Below, piece after piece: positions 45,142 through 57,289 of a stretch of DNA of 64,000 nucleotides (within the stretch, counting starts at the first letter, position 1; the number at the start of each line of letters is the position of its first letter). A model generated the notes under the pieces. That model had not been told where the DNA came from. It saw nothing but the letters and a program-made list of their open reading frames with translations, and made no database searches. Origin of the DNA: Acanthosepion lycidas (taxonomy: Eukaryota > Mollusca > Cephalopoda > Sepiida > Sepiidae); contig OZ010578.1 in NCBI GenBank assembly GCA_963932145.1, forward strand, positions 21,160,827 to 21,224,826. Direction: 5' to 3'. The position numbers and the translations under genes are program-made.

Positions 45142-47097
45142 TTATCTCTTATATATAATTAAGTATGCAATTTTCAAGACAAAATTTCCTAAAACGCCGT
45201 TTTCATGTCTGCATAACAAGAATGATATAGAGTAACTCCTTTTTTCAGGCATAAAACTATTTGCAACTTCAAAAAATGATATTTAGAATATTAAGCTTTA
45301 TTGTATAAGTTGTTTTGAAATTAAAAAAAAAAAACATGTTCTCGAAAACTTACTTTTGAGTTGTAGTGCCTAATCTTTGTATAAAGTCATATGGTTTTAT
45401 GATTTTTGCACAAGACACAGAAATTTGTTAAAATATAAATGTTGATGTCTGTCGAAATATTACATAAAAATATGTCGTAAAATTTGGTTTGGGATTTTCC
45501 AGCAAACCGTTTTCTAAGATCAATGCTAAAAAAAATGTCTCTCTTTGTGCGTTGATTGCATCACCTTATCTGCTAATGAAACTCACTTAGCTACAATAAG
45601 TTCTATTCGATTTAGCACTATAAAGAAATAAATATAGCCATCGCTCTCTTTCTCTCTCTCTCTATCTCTGTATGTGTGTGTGTGTGTCTTTGTCTCTGTC
45701 TCTCTCTCTTTGTATCAATAGCTCCTTTTTACTGAATTGTGTAGCAACAATTTCAGGAATTTAATTATTTCCCCGGGCAGCCAACTACTCAATTTCAATC
45801 CAGCTATGTGGCTTACTCACTCATCCAGTAATTCACTCACTTCCACACTACGGTAACTCCATAAATGGTTTTCTTCTAATTTTTAGTCAACATTAGATGT
45901 GTAAAAATGATTTTAATTTCTCTTTTTTGTGCTCATATTTTTATATTATATTGTAAAAATCTTCCACGTGTAGAATACATTTATGAAAGAGTTTCAACTG
46001 CATTCATTACAATCATTAACATGTCCGATAGAGTAGGAAAGGGAAGTAAGCAATGTAACAAGCGAAGTAATCACTGCTGTATTTGGTAAGTATATTGAAA
46101 CGCTAAAATAATATCATAATTGACAGTAAAAAATGAAGTGGACGACCACCAAAATGTTCAAACTAATGGAATTGCTTTAAATACGACAGACTCGTTAATA
46201 CAAATTCAGGCATAAGCAAATCTCTCCAACAAAGAAACGACTTCGTAATACTACAGATGAATTAAATAAGCCTGTTCTCTAGAATGAAGGGAATTATTAC
46301 TAAACTATATAAAAAGGAATCAATATTTTCACTTAGGAGTTGAGAGTTTTACAATTAATGGCTGTTGGATATGGGATACATTTTTGAGTGTGTTAAACTG
46401 TCTTTTTTTTTTCTTGATATGGTATTTTGATAGCGTAATTTATATTTGAATTATACTGAAAAAACAAAGCCGGTATTTGCACGAAACACATTATAATGAT
46501 TCTTGGACATCTCTAAACGCTTAATCGATACAGATGTTTAAATAAAACCCTTTGTATAACTATTGTCTTTTTTTTCCATCGCTTTTCGATTTATTTTTAT
46601 GTTACAAAAATATACTCTTGCTCAGTGTTCTACTCTCTCTTTTTACCCCCTCTCTCTCTTCCCTTTATATATTGGATGGCACCGTTTCTTCAATATTAGG
46701 AAAAATATTTTACTATTCCCTAATGTCTACTGAAGAATTTACATATCGCGTGAATATTAAATTATGTTTGTCTCTTGTTATATTTATCATAACATTAGCT
46801 AAATACAAAAAGGATGTGGAGAGCTGGAAAAGGAAGAATATTTTGCCGCAGTGATACGTGTGGATGAATCTGCTTATATTGCAAAAAACTGTATTAAAAA
46901 TGCCGATCTATATCTATAAAATTCCATTGTTTTTACGGGTACGGAACTAGTGTTATATAAACCCCTTCATTCTATCGAGATTTGCTTTGTCCTGTTTTTG
47001 TTTGCGAGATGTCTTTAAATAGGAAATACCTGTTATTAGCTAATGGATGAACACCGGATTGTGGCTAGCGAGTTTGTCTAAATCGGTACGCTGCAGG

Positions 47098-47098
47098 G

Positions 47099-47186
<88 letters not shown>
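47098..47186. repeat. (ATAC)n(TA)n microsatellite
   Basis: About eight ATAC units then TA; the same order is found at 50871-50929. Confidence 0.97.
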
Positions 47187-47188
<2 letters not shown>

Positions 47189-48135
47189 GCAAATGAAAAC
47201 TACTGGTACAATTGTCTGTTCTTCTGACTCAATAGCATTTCGACCGACATCTTTTCAGGCGTCTCTCTGCCATATTGTTGTATTCAGGTCGAGTAATGCA
47301 ACCAAAACAGTCTCTTATTAAATGAAATGAAAAGAAAAAAAAAACACTAGAATCGAAGAGCAGAGGTGAAAGGGGACGTTTGTATTTCAGAAAAAAAGAT
47401 TGTTTTATGTGGAGATGGGGCGCCAACCATATGAAAGAAAAAAAAACATATAAATGATATTGAGCGTCTAGCCATGGAGAAATTGTTGGTACAGAGTCTA
47501 GTAGGCCGTTAGTTATATGCGATGAATTCGCTCCCTAAATGGGTGACCCAGACTTGTGGCTTTGTGTTATAGAAAGCTCAGCCTAGTAAATACTGTTAAA
47601 AAAATTCCCTTTCGCTTTTACTATATATGTTTCTAATTCCTTTTTATTCTTTTCCATATTATCCATACCATTCCATTCCTATATACGGCGCCATCTCTTT
47701 CAATCACTCCACCTTCTTTTGCAAACATTTTTTTCAAAATTCGATTTGTTTCTTTTATCCTCACAGAAAATCCTTTTTGATTTTCCAAACCAACAAATAA
47801 ATTTCCATTTACAATCGTCGGTCGTCCATTTTCATAGAGGTGTAAGTTATGTTAAATAAAGAAAGAAAATACACAAAACAAAGTAAAGATTGACCTAATG
47901 TCCGGCAGACATACGAATAAATGATTCTAACACACATGAGCAGGCAAGTGGCGCCAGCAGTTATGCAGAATCAAAGCCAACCGGAAGTTACGACACAGAC
48001 ATTAATGCTGACTTTTGTAATGCTTTCATTTGGGCTAAATCGAAATCATTTTTTCTTATTCCTATCAATTCATCTATTGTAATGTGAGGTACAATTCTCT
48101 TCCTTTTTGCCTACAAATAACTTCATTCTCTCTCC

Positions 48136-48138
<3 letters not shown>

Positions 48139-48197
<59 letters not shown>
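48139..48197. repeat. (TA)n microsatellite
   Basis: Just before the tRNA-type SINE head at 48232. Confidence 0.98.
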
Positions 48198-48198
<1 letters not shown>

Positions 48199-48231
48199 CT
48201 GTGGGAGAGACAGAGAAAGAGAGAGTGACAG

Positions 48232-48365
48232 AGATGGGTAAGTGGCTGAGTGGTTAGGACATTCGCTCTCTGACGACACGTTCGAACGAATCTCAACATG
48301 GATGATTTGTCAGGAAGTTGAAGGCATAATTCTGGGGAATCGATCCTAGCGTGCGGAACCTTTGG
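48232..48365 (+). mobile_element. tRNA-derived SINE head
   Basis: AAGTGGCTGAGTGGTTAGGA is a good A-box region (TGGCTGAGTGG) and CACGTTCGAACGAATC a modest B box, at tRNA-like spacing. It is followed by the 35-bp tandem array. Confidence 0.65.
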
Positions 48366-48366
48366 A

Positions 48367-48475
48367 AAGTCCCTGAAAAATACCCTGGCTTAATGTTGGA
48401 AAGTTTCTGAAAAAATACCCTGGTTCATTGTGGGAAAGTTCCTGAAAAAATACCCTGGTTTAATGTTGGAAATTT
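48367..48475. repeat. Short minisatellite, three 34-35-bp units
   Basis: Units AAAGTYCCTGAAAAAATACC + CTGGYTTAATGTTGG start at about 48367, 48401 and 48436. They lie within or next to a tRNA-type SINE. Confidence 0.85.
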
Positions 48476-48889
48476 TGTAGAAGGAATTGTTTGGTTGTAG
48501 TCGAAAGTTGCGGTAGCATGAAGTCACAAGTTATCGTGACCGAGAGTGTTTGAGGGTTGTTGTTTTTTTTTTAAATGTTGTTCATGCGAGATTATGCGCC
48601 TTCAAACGGTAACTAATTTCTCTCTCAGCGTACATGCCAGAAAAATCACAGACTATTGAACCAACGCCAACGCAAATGTGTTAAATTTCGAATCTGCTAC
48701 ATGGATTGTTTAGCCGCTCTAGCATTCGTGTGCGTTCAGAAAAGGATTAGCCGACCATTTTCTATACATACATATACATTTTTAATCATCCCCCTCCCTT
48801 GTCAAGGCTGGAATGTCACTAATATCCAGGAGGTTACATAGAGTCAATGTGAGAGAAACGTGTGGCTATAGGTTGGACCGAGGAAAAGA

Positions 48890-50080
48890 AAAAAGCTGAA
48901 CGACGTTCAAGAAGATAGATAGCGATTGAAGTTGCATTTAAATTTTTGAAGATTGTAGTTATCAGGGAAGCAAGTAAACGGAAGCGAGTTCTATAGGCGG
49001 GAAGTGCGCGAAAAGAAACTGTTGTATTAGAAGTGTCAGTTACATTTATCTAATTCAACAGTAAACGGGTGGGACCTAGATGCCAATCTATTAGCACACT
49101 TAAACACGCGTAATCCGGGCACCAAGCGAGCCTGTTCAAAACGACTTTCATTTTACGAATAATAAATCAAACACACGTCCTGCAATACAGTAACACTGAT
49201 ACTTATGAAGAACATCAGCATGCCAAACCCTGTCAAACACCTTTGAGATATCTAGAGTCACATCTCGAGCTTCTCTGTTATTATCAAGATCTTGATATAT
49301 ATTTTCAGTGATGACCGTTAGCACATTAGCGGTAAAATCTGTGAAAAGCGGAAGTCGTTTTGTCTGTCAGAGACAAGTTCATGAGAGACAATATGCTTAA
49401 TCACTTCAGCATTGATTAAAGTCTTAGATACTTTGTCGAAAAGAGATAAGAGACTAATAGGCCGATAGTTCTAATATGTTCAGAAGATTCTCCAGAGTTC
49501 TTAAAAAAATGGGGGCTACAGATTAGGATTTCCAACAAGCAGAAAGCAGTGAGGCAATAGTTGTAGAATTTTGAGAGAAATGGAGCCAGCTCAAGAGCAC
49601 ATTTGTTTAGGGCGACGCCTGGGATCCCGTCACTTCCCTTTGCCTTATGGAAGTCTAATTTAGAAATAATGTCTGATACTCTCTCTCTCAGTAGATCCTC
49701 TGTCCCAGGAGGAAATTCAGGTGTGGGTACTCCAATTGAGTCGAGTGTTGAGTTGGAAGAGAATTCCTACGCAAAGGATTCAACCTTATCTGCTATAAAT
49801 AACAGGACTTCGAATTCATTGAATAGAGGAGGGATTGAGGATTTGCTGTTGTTCAACACACTCTTGTAGAAACGCCAATAATCTATAGAACCGGTGTTGA
49901 GAGATGCAATACGTTGTTTCATTTTATTAGTAAACAGTAACTTCGCTTATTTGAGAACACGCTTGCACTCACAAACAAAGAGACGTCTGTTGTAATCGCT
50001 CTGGTTCAGCTGGAAGAAGTAATTCCTGTGGGCTATAGCGGCTGCGCATGCATGTGTGAACCAAGGAGATGTATACTGTT
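48890..50080 (-). mobile_element. LINE reverse transcriptase region plus C terminus, same family as 13 kb
   Basis: On the minus strand, starting near 49620: GIPGVALNKCALELAPFLSK (pre-RT), FFKNSGESSE, LVSYLFSTK (traces of YRPISLLS-x-x-K) and RDVTLDISKVFDRVWHADVL (catalytic box A, near 49270), then a jump to SHPFTVEL, FFSRTSRL and NSLPFTCFPDNYNLQKFKCN near 48950, the family C terminus. The YADD region between them is absent. Numerous stops. Sequence from 49620 to 50080 probably belongs to the same ORF but is too decayed to read. Confidence 0.78.
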
Positions 50081-50374
50081 TAACTTACGTAACTAACGTA
50101 AACAACGACAATTTATCTTAAGAAAGGCTTAATGACAATTATTTTAATATATATTCTTTTTATACGTTATTGTTCATGAATACACTTATTTAAGTATATG
50201 CTCTTTAATTAAACAGTATTAATTGCATTTACTAACCTGAAAATACATTAAAATAATTGCCGGATTTAAACCAATTCATATGCTATATAGTCATGATTTA
50301 CGTTAGGATACGAAAAGATATGATAGATCGAGAAAAACCGGCAAAAGTCTGTGTTTAAAAACGATTATAGCACG

Positions 50375-50445
50375 TCAGCCTTAATGGTAGTTTCGCATAG
50401 GATGATGGTTCGATTCCTGTTGGAGAACGCATATTTTCGGCGAAG
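50375..50445 (+). mobile_element. tRNA-like SINE head
   Basis: GTCAGCCTTAATGGTAGTTT (weak A box) and GATGGTTCGATTCCTGTT (good B box, GGTTCGATTCC). No clear acceptor stem, so a retroposed head is more likely than a gene. Confidence 0.5.
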
Positions 50446-50560
50446 TTTCACGAACATTCAGGATGTAATTAATAGAGCTTTATTAAAGAACAGAGCATTT
50501 ATTTAAATAAAAGTAACGTATCAACAGAACATATATTAACATAATTGCCGGATTTAATCC

Positions 50561-50591
<31 letters not shown>

Positions 50592-50873
50592 ACTATCTTT
50601 TGAAACAAAACTTAAATCTTAAAATTACATTTAAACCTAAAATTTGAAGTTTCGTTCCATTTTCAAGCGACGCTGAGAATACACTTCGAAAAAATGGATT
50701 TACTCTATTTATACGCCAAATAATATTTTATGTTTGAATTTGGTGGGGTAATGAGAAATCAGAATGTTTCCAATGTTCTAATGTGTATTGTGTACAATCT
50801 TTTTAAAAAAATAAAATTAAAGAAGTCTGGATTATAACTGTAACAGTTCTTTCTGTGTCTCTCTCATTATATG

Positions 50874-50931
<58 letters not shown>

Positions 50932-50933
50932 CG

Positions 50934-50986
50934 TATTTTTAAATAAATAATTATATATATATATTTATATAATTATTTATTTAAAA
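50934..50986. repeat. AT-rich hairpin
   Basis: ATTTTTAAATAAATAATTAT pairs with ATAATTATTTATTTAAAAAT around a TA-rich loop, directly after (ATAC)n(TA)n at 50871-50929. Confidence 0.8.
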
Positions 50987-52511
50987 ATATTATTCCAACA
51001 CGCTACATAAGAGTTCTCATGTTTCAAAACAAGAGCCGAAAACTTCAATATAATTATTTGAATTAAATTGAATTAAAGTAAGCTCTGTTTTATGTTCAAG
51101 CGAAATTTTGGGGGAATAACTTATTTCTGAAATTTACGTGTTTTAATAGCATATTCATTATTGAAATCAAAATTTCCATGGTAACGGCTAGAGCGATTGT
51201 TTAAATAAAAAGGGGTGTAGGGTGTTAATAATTTGTAGCGGTATAGAATTATATTCATAGATGTCAAGTCACGGTAAGGTTGGGCTGTCTAAATTTAAAA
51301 CGGAAAATGATTTCGTCTTATTTATTTTTTTATTTTATTTTTTTCTGAAAGGATTTTTTGTATATTAAAAAAAAATGGTCGTAACATTTGTTTTTTGACA
51401 ACTTCATAAAGGGTTATCTTTTTTCTGTAGGGTATTTAAACTATTTATAAGGACTATGGATTTTAAAAATTATTTCATTGTTTGTTTTTATGCTAATTAA
51501 TCAATGCAAAAAGTTGATGATGTCGGGAAATACCGTTAACTCATGTCTATTGTTTAATAGATTTTTATTATTTAGAAACTTAATAATGTGTAGTTTTTCA
51601 TATAGGCATAAAGGTCATCCCAAGTTTTACAAGTTCTCGTTTTGTTTAGAATTTTCCATTTTACTTTTGGTGTTTTATTCATTTCCTTCAAATGCCAAAA
51701 ATATTTAGATATAGATGTCTGATTTCTTTTATTTATATTGTTGAAAGAGCACTTATGCTGCCTCCATATGGCTTTAAATTTATTCTTCGTATATGAAATA
51801 AGCGATTAGACATTAAAAATGTATAATCATACGAAGTCAAATATAATAAATATTATAACGAAAGCACAATATAATATATATTATATGTAATAATGCATTT
51901 TTTTAAGAGGGAATAGAAATTGTTTAAACCGAAATCCTATAAATTTGCATTAAATAAAATAGTGGAATTCATATTCCTTAATTGATTTGAGAAAACATCA
52001 ATCCCTGTATCATCGCAAATCGCATTACAAAAGATAATAACGGCCACAAACGATATATTATACCAATTATAATGTTATCAACACGTCTTTTGGGAATAGA
52101 GTAAAGATTTTCGTTTTTTAAAAAACTCTGGAATTGAGTAAACTCACGCAAAAATAACCTTTTGAAATTTATTTATTTATTCGCCCCATGGCAGTAGTAA
52201 ATAGTAGAAAAGCATCTGGAAAAGATTAATGAAAATAAGTCCATGCAATATTTAATAATAAAATAATTCTGACAATTCAAAATATGGTTGATAAACCCTA
52301 AAAAAGCAAATAAAACAGTCGATGTATTAAAGTAAACATCTTTCAAATTGATATCTACCGACAGAGAACCACCGAAATTCTTACTAAATGAAAGTATCTA
52401 TCGCCATGGATTAAACTTAACATTTACTACTTTATATTATGGAATCACCTTGGAAATTGTCGTGCCTTACAGCTTTAGTACGAAATTATATTGTTGGACT
52501 AAAATATAAAT

Positions 52512-52527
52512 ACACACACACACACAT

Positions 52528-52592
<65 letters not shown>

Positions 52593-52629
52593 TATATATA
52601 TAGATATAGATATAAATATATATATATGC

Positions 52630-52672
<43 letters not shown>

Positions 52673-52735
52673 CTGTATATTGTATTGAGCAATTTTTAAA
52701 AAAGTAAATGCTACGAAATGTAGATTTTCACTCCA

Positions 52736-52792
<57 letters not shown>
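52512..52792. repeat. Compound (CA)n(TA)n/GATA arrays
   Basis: CA-rich block, TA with scattered GATA/GCATA, 66 bp of AT-rich sequence, then pure TA at 52737-52792 that reaches the foldback at 52910. Confidence 0.95.
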
Positions 52793-52796
<4 letters not shown>

Positions 52797-52909
52797 TAAT
52801 GGAATAAACGTAGTATGTAAATTAATAAATGACCATTTAAGAAGTAAAAGTACTAGATATTCAAAATAAATAAATTATTTAAAGTATTACAAAAAAAAAA
52901 ACAAATTAA

Positions 52910-53337
52910 TTTCAGAATTTAAATTGTAAGTAAAAAGACATATAAAGTATAGAATTCTAATATAAATTTCTTTTAAAAATTTAAGCCTATTAGCAAACAA
53001 CATAATTTGTAAAATAAGTATAGATATAAACCTACCCATTATCGATGTAACATTACAAGCATGCTAAACCTTTAAATTTATAATTCACTTCTTTTATATT
53101 ATTTTATCTTCTTATATACATTTTTACTGATCTTAAATTAACATTCTAAATTGATTCATACATATATAATACAAGCAATAATATTAGATAAATAGGTTTA
53201 TACCTATACTTATTTTGAAAGTTACATAGTTTGGTAATAGTTTTTTGTTGTTGTTGTTGTTGTTTGTTTTTTTTAATTTATATTAGTATTCTATACTTTA
53301 TGACTTTTTACTTATATTTTTAATTTGAAATTAAATT
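52910..53337. repeat. Large foldback MITE-like element, about 430 bp
   Basis: The outer arms 52914-52972 and 53276-53335 match in inverted order (AAGTAAAAAG, AAAGTATAGAAT, CTAATATAAATT). The inner arms ATAAGTATAGATATAAACCT at 53015-53034 and AGGTTTATACCTATACTTAT at 53193-53212 also pair. TA arrays lie on both outer sides (52737-52792 and 53340-53403). There is no ORF. Confidence 0.8.
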
Positions 53338-53338
53338 A

Positions 53339-53339
<1 letters not shown>

Positions 53340-53403
<64 letters not shown>
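53340..53403. repeat. (TA)n microsatellite
   Basis: Begins at the right edge of the 430-bp foldback. Confidence 0.97.
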
Positions 53404-53407
<4 letters not shown>

Positions 53408-53439
53408 AGAGAGAGAGAGAGAAAAAGTGATATCCGTTA

Positions 53440-53830
53440 AACTTGGGAGATCATGGCATGGCTGCGACCTATTCAAGATGACAAAGAGCTATTACTAGAG
53501 TCCGAGGCCAGGGTGCTGGTGGACAGTGGTCATGCTTTACCTAAACGAGAGTGCCCCTTCTTGCTTAATCCAAGGAATATCAAGGGAATGCAGTTTATTA
53601 CGTCTGGGACCCAGCTAAACTGCAGGTGTTGCCGAAAGGGATTCAATGTTGACTGCCAATTGCTTTCGGGGGTTAAATCTAGATTTTCTGCCTCAATTTA
53701 AATCCATAGCCATTGCTATTTAGGGAAATGGCCGCCAGGCAACAGAGGATTTAATTTTGAATTCTCCTTCTCCTATGTAAGGGAGCATAGCCTAAAATGC
53801 TCTTTACAAGATAAATGGAGGAATCTTTTA
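53440..53830 (+). repeat. Probable dispersed repeat, GC-richer island
   Basis: A stretch of higher GC with one 82-residue open frame (53453-53701; LNCRCCRKGFNVDCQ). It ends with GAATTCTCCTTCTCCTATGT, similar to the end of the repeat at 1018-1040. No domain is recognised. I regard it as a non-coding repeat, not a gene. Confidence 0.4.
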
Positions 53831-53876
53831 ACATTATATTTACGATCATCTTAACGAACAGAGCATATACCATAAG

Positions 53877-53920
<44 letters not shown>

Positions 53921-53924
<4 letters not shown>

Positions 53925-54022
53925 GTTGGTGCAAAAATAATGACGTAATAATGTCGTTTTTTTGACGTTAAAAATACGTCAAAAAACGACATTATTACGT
54001 CATTATTTTTGCACCAACCTAA
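53921..54022. mobile_element. MADE1-like mariner MITE, copy 8 (full length)
   Basis: 102 bp, arms nearly perfect, centre GACGTTAAAAATACGTC. The left side abuts a TA array. Confidence 0.95.
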
Positions 54023-54304
54023 TGTATAATGTATGTATGTATGTAGGATTCAATAGATAAATTGTCGTCTAAATGACGCAAATATGAAAATAACACTGAC
54101 ATCTCATTTTAACAGATATATTTACCAAAATTGAACAAAATTGAACAAAAATAGCTTTAAATATGTGAGAGTAAAATTATCAATAAAATAGATATGGCTA
54201 CCAGATTTTGCTACAATCTTCTCGAGCCGCCCATGAATCGTGTCAACACCTGTGGTATGGAAGTCATAACTTTTTGTAGCTTGGATGTAGTACAATTTCA
54301 AAAG

Positions 54305-54380
54305 TAGTGAGCAGATCGAACTCACTACTCAGTCGCAATTGTTCTAGCAAGACAAGTTTGCTAACCATTACGCCACCTCT
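54305..54380 (-). mobile_element. tRNA-like SINE head
   Basis: The minus strand has GAGGTGGCGTAATGGTTAGC (A box) and GTGAGTTCGATCTGC (B box). The flank around 54250 (TGTGGTATGGAAGTCATAAC) recurs near 62490. Confidence 0.65.
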
Positions 54381-54629
54381 AGATGTATTCTCCCTTCATG
54401 TTCTTTCAAAGACGTGATAAACCTGCTCCGTTTAAGAACCTCCAAAGAAAAAATCACCGCGTGTTAAGTAAGGATACCCGGCGGCCCACTCATAGTAAAA
54501 TATTTCTTACACTTATTTGAATATTATCAAAACATCCTACTGTATCTCAATAAATTTTCCCCACTTTAGCATCGAGATGGTTTGTTATACATATACGAAT
54601 ACTATCTGTTAATTCATTACATTTGGCAC

Positions 54630-54794
54630 GTGTCTAAGCAATAAGAAATAACCAGACACAATATACATTATTCTTCGTCTCTTTGCTTTGTTAACATTTG
54701 TTATGATTTCTATCTTGATGCCTGACGAAGTTTTAATAAAGTTGTTAGATTAAGATCTGTTTTCTTACTTGATCTTTATCCTACCATTTTGTCA

Positions 54795-54795
<1 letters not shown>
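54630..54795. repeat. Single arm of foldback family B
   Basis: AAGCAATAAGAAATAACCAG, CTTCGTCTCTTTGC, GACGAAGTTTTAATAAAG and TTAGATTAAGATCTGTTT correspond to the arms at 17.7-18.1 kb. Confidence 0.7.

Positions 54796-54797
<2 letters not shown>

Positions 54798-54863
<66 letters not shown>
54798..54863. repeat. (TA)n microsatellite
   Basis: Begins at the end of the family B arm, the same arrangement as at 18129. Confidence 0.98.
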
Positions 54864-54867
<4 letters not shown>

Positions 54868-55206
54868 CTTAAACAATAATATTCCATGGTTATAATTTAT
54901 TACATAGGAATTGTAATTATGATCCAAATCATCAGGCCTACAAATTTCAAAAAGAAATCAGAAAAACTAGTTCCGGGAATACAAAATAAAATTTAGTGAG
55001 AGAGTATGTATGAATGCGAGTGGGGGACGAATGTGAGAGGCAAATGAAAGTTCTAGAGAGGGGTAACACACGAGAGGAGAACAGGGAAGCCTAAAAGTGG
55101 GGATTAAAAATTAACAGAGAGAATTTTAAAGAGAGAGTTTAAATGATGGTTTAAATGAGTGACATACAGATAAATATGAATTATTTTCCGAGGCATAATT
55201 CATTAT

Positions 55207-55249
55207 ATACACACACACACACACACACACACCACATACACGCACACAT

Positions 55250-55318
<69 letters not shown>

Positions 55319-55347
55319 GTGTGTGTGTGTGTATCTGTGTGCCTGTG

Positions 55348-55412
<65 letters not shown>
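55207..55412. repeat. Compound (CA)n(TA)n(TG)n(TA)n array
   Basis: CA block, TA block, TG block, second TA block; near mirror-symmetric. Confidence 0.96.
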
Positions 55413-55414
<2 letters not shown>

Positions 55415-55535
55415 GAAATGGATAAAGTCCGACAATTAATTTAAGACATTGTTATGTTTATACATTCTTTTTATAGATACAGATATTTACGTAAATTTTC
55501 GGATCTATAACAAGAATGTATAAACATAAACATGT

Positions 55536-55577
<42 letters not shown>

Positions 55578-55579
<2 letters not shown>

Positions 55580-55860
55580 AACTCTTGCGTCGATCCCATA
55601 GAAAACGACCACCAGACCATTCGCACAAATCATTTGATTATAGTGGTTAAGTCTTTGTGCGGAGCCAACCAAAAACTTTTTGAAGAGCTGCAGGTTTTGA
55701 ATTCAGAGTTGTCCTTCTCCTAGATCAGTATGTCCTGCTATTTACCCATAGATGGGGAGAGAAGAAGAAGATGTATATCTTTTCCCAAGAGTATCAGTAC
55801 GTAAAGTGAATGTCAATTCTAGCCGATATCTATTACACTACCGCCTCCCCCCAGCAGATA
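55578..55860 (-). mobile_element. tRNA-derived SINE, copy of the 7.3-kb family, next to a second repeat
   Basis: The part 55720-55855 matches the 7.3-kb SINE on the minus strand (GCGGTAGTGTAATAGATATC head, GGGAAAAGATATACATC, ATGGGTAAATAGCAGGAC). The part 55660-55725 matches the repeat at 945-1050. Confidence 0.65.
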
Positions 55861-57289
55861 TAGATAGATAGAAAGAGAGAAAGCGAGAGAGGAAAAGAGT
55901 GTTAATATAGTGTGATCGCTGTAACATTTTCGGTACAGTATTAGCATCAATATAAAATAAACGAGCGCGAGCTGTCTCTGATCTTAATACATTGTCTCTC
56001 CTCTTGTGAGTCAACTGAAAACTGTACAAAGATATGAAGATTATACAGATGAATGCATTCCTTTATTTTATGCTTGTTCTAACTTCTGGCTCAATTTCAC
56101 CAAGAGCTTTAGGTAGTGTAAGAAAACGAATCACATATTGTACCTTCATGTCTTTTGTACGTCCAATGGTTGACATGTCTGACAGCCCATCCCGTCAGGC
56201 AAATTATCAAAAGTATTTTCCAGATTTTGAGTGGCAATGTGCTGGTGGATGATCGCCTCGACTGTTCTAGAATTGCTCTGTACCTGCGTGACGGAGGGCC
56301 TTTGCATTGTGGGCGAATACAAAGGAAGTTGTCCTTCGACTTCGCACAATCCAACAACTTTCATTTATAGGAAAACAGAAAATCCTTTCATCACTGAAGT
56401 CTGCAGAACGCCATTCTAAACCCTAGCAGACCCATTCGCGTACCACTGCAAACACACAGAACAGTGTTACGATTCATTTGAAAATTTCGTCGGACGCATG
56501 CTTGTAGTCCTTCAGTTAGTAAAAGTTTCTCAACGGATCGGGTTCGCTTCTATCTGTGCTGTGAAACACGTGCTGTATTCCACTAATATTCTTGATTCAC
56601 TACTACGTATGTTTTCCTATTTCGCTTGTATATTTTCTTTTTCACCCAAAAATTCAAACACTGGCCGTATTTGACTTAGCCTTCGTGTAGGAGGTATAAG
56701 CAGAAGTGATATTTAGAACTACTGATAGACGAAAATAAATAAAAAGAAAGGTGTTGGTTGTTATGGAAAATTAGATAGTCAATATTTAAAAAGAGCATAT
56801 TGGAATATGGAATGTTTTACAGTTAATGTTGTCTCTTTTCTTCTTAGATGAACAATCACGCAGGCTAGGTGATGTTTCAGTGGAAGAAAAAGTAAAGAAG
56901 TTCGCCTATATGTATTATGGGGTTCCATACTCTTATTTCGTATGTTTATTTTTAAATCGTTTCCGCATTTTCGAAAAATGTGTGCGTATATATCGTTCTA
57001 CAGAATATTGCTGGCTCATTTAAATCCGTTTGAATTATTGTCGTCTGCTGTTGATAAACCAGTATCATTTGCTATGAAATTCTCTTTCAGCTCCGCTCTC
57101 AACAATGCAGGAGTATATTTGCCTAATCTTCAAAAATAATAATATCTACTGAGTGATGTGAACATAAATCCATATATAGTTTCTTCGACAATCTTCAAAC
57201 TAAATCCACAAATGCCTTTCAGACGTGACGGTATTCTTGTCCTGCTGTTCTCTTAAAACTCTACAACAAATGCCTTGCCGTTTGCTTTC

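Noticed and set aside
53453-53701. 82-codon frame with CRCCRKGF cysteines
   Set aside because: It has a start codon, but no partner exons or known domain, and its end resembles a dispersed repeat. I list the region as a repeat only.
56034-56252. 72-codon frame starting with a hydrophobic stretch that could be a signal peptide
   Set aside because: Overlapping frames on both strands are equally open, no domain follows and no splice continuation is seen.
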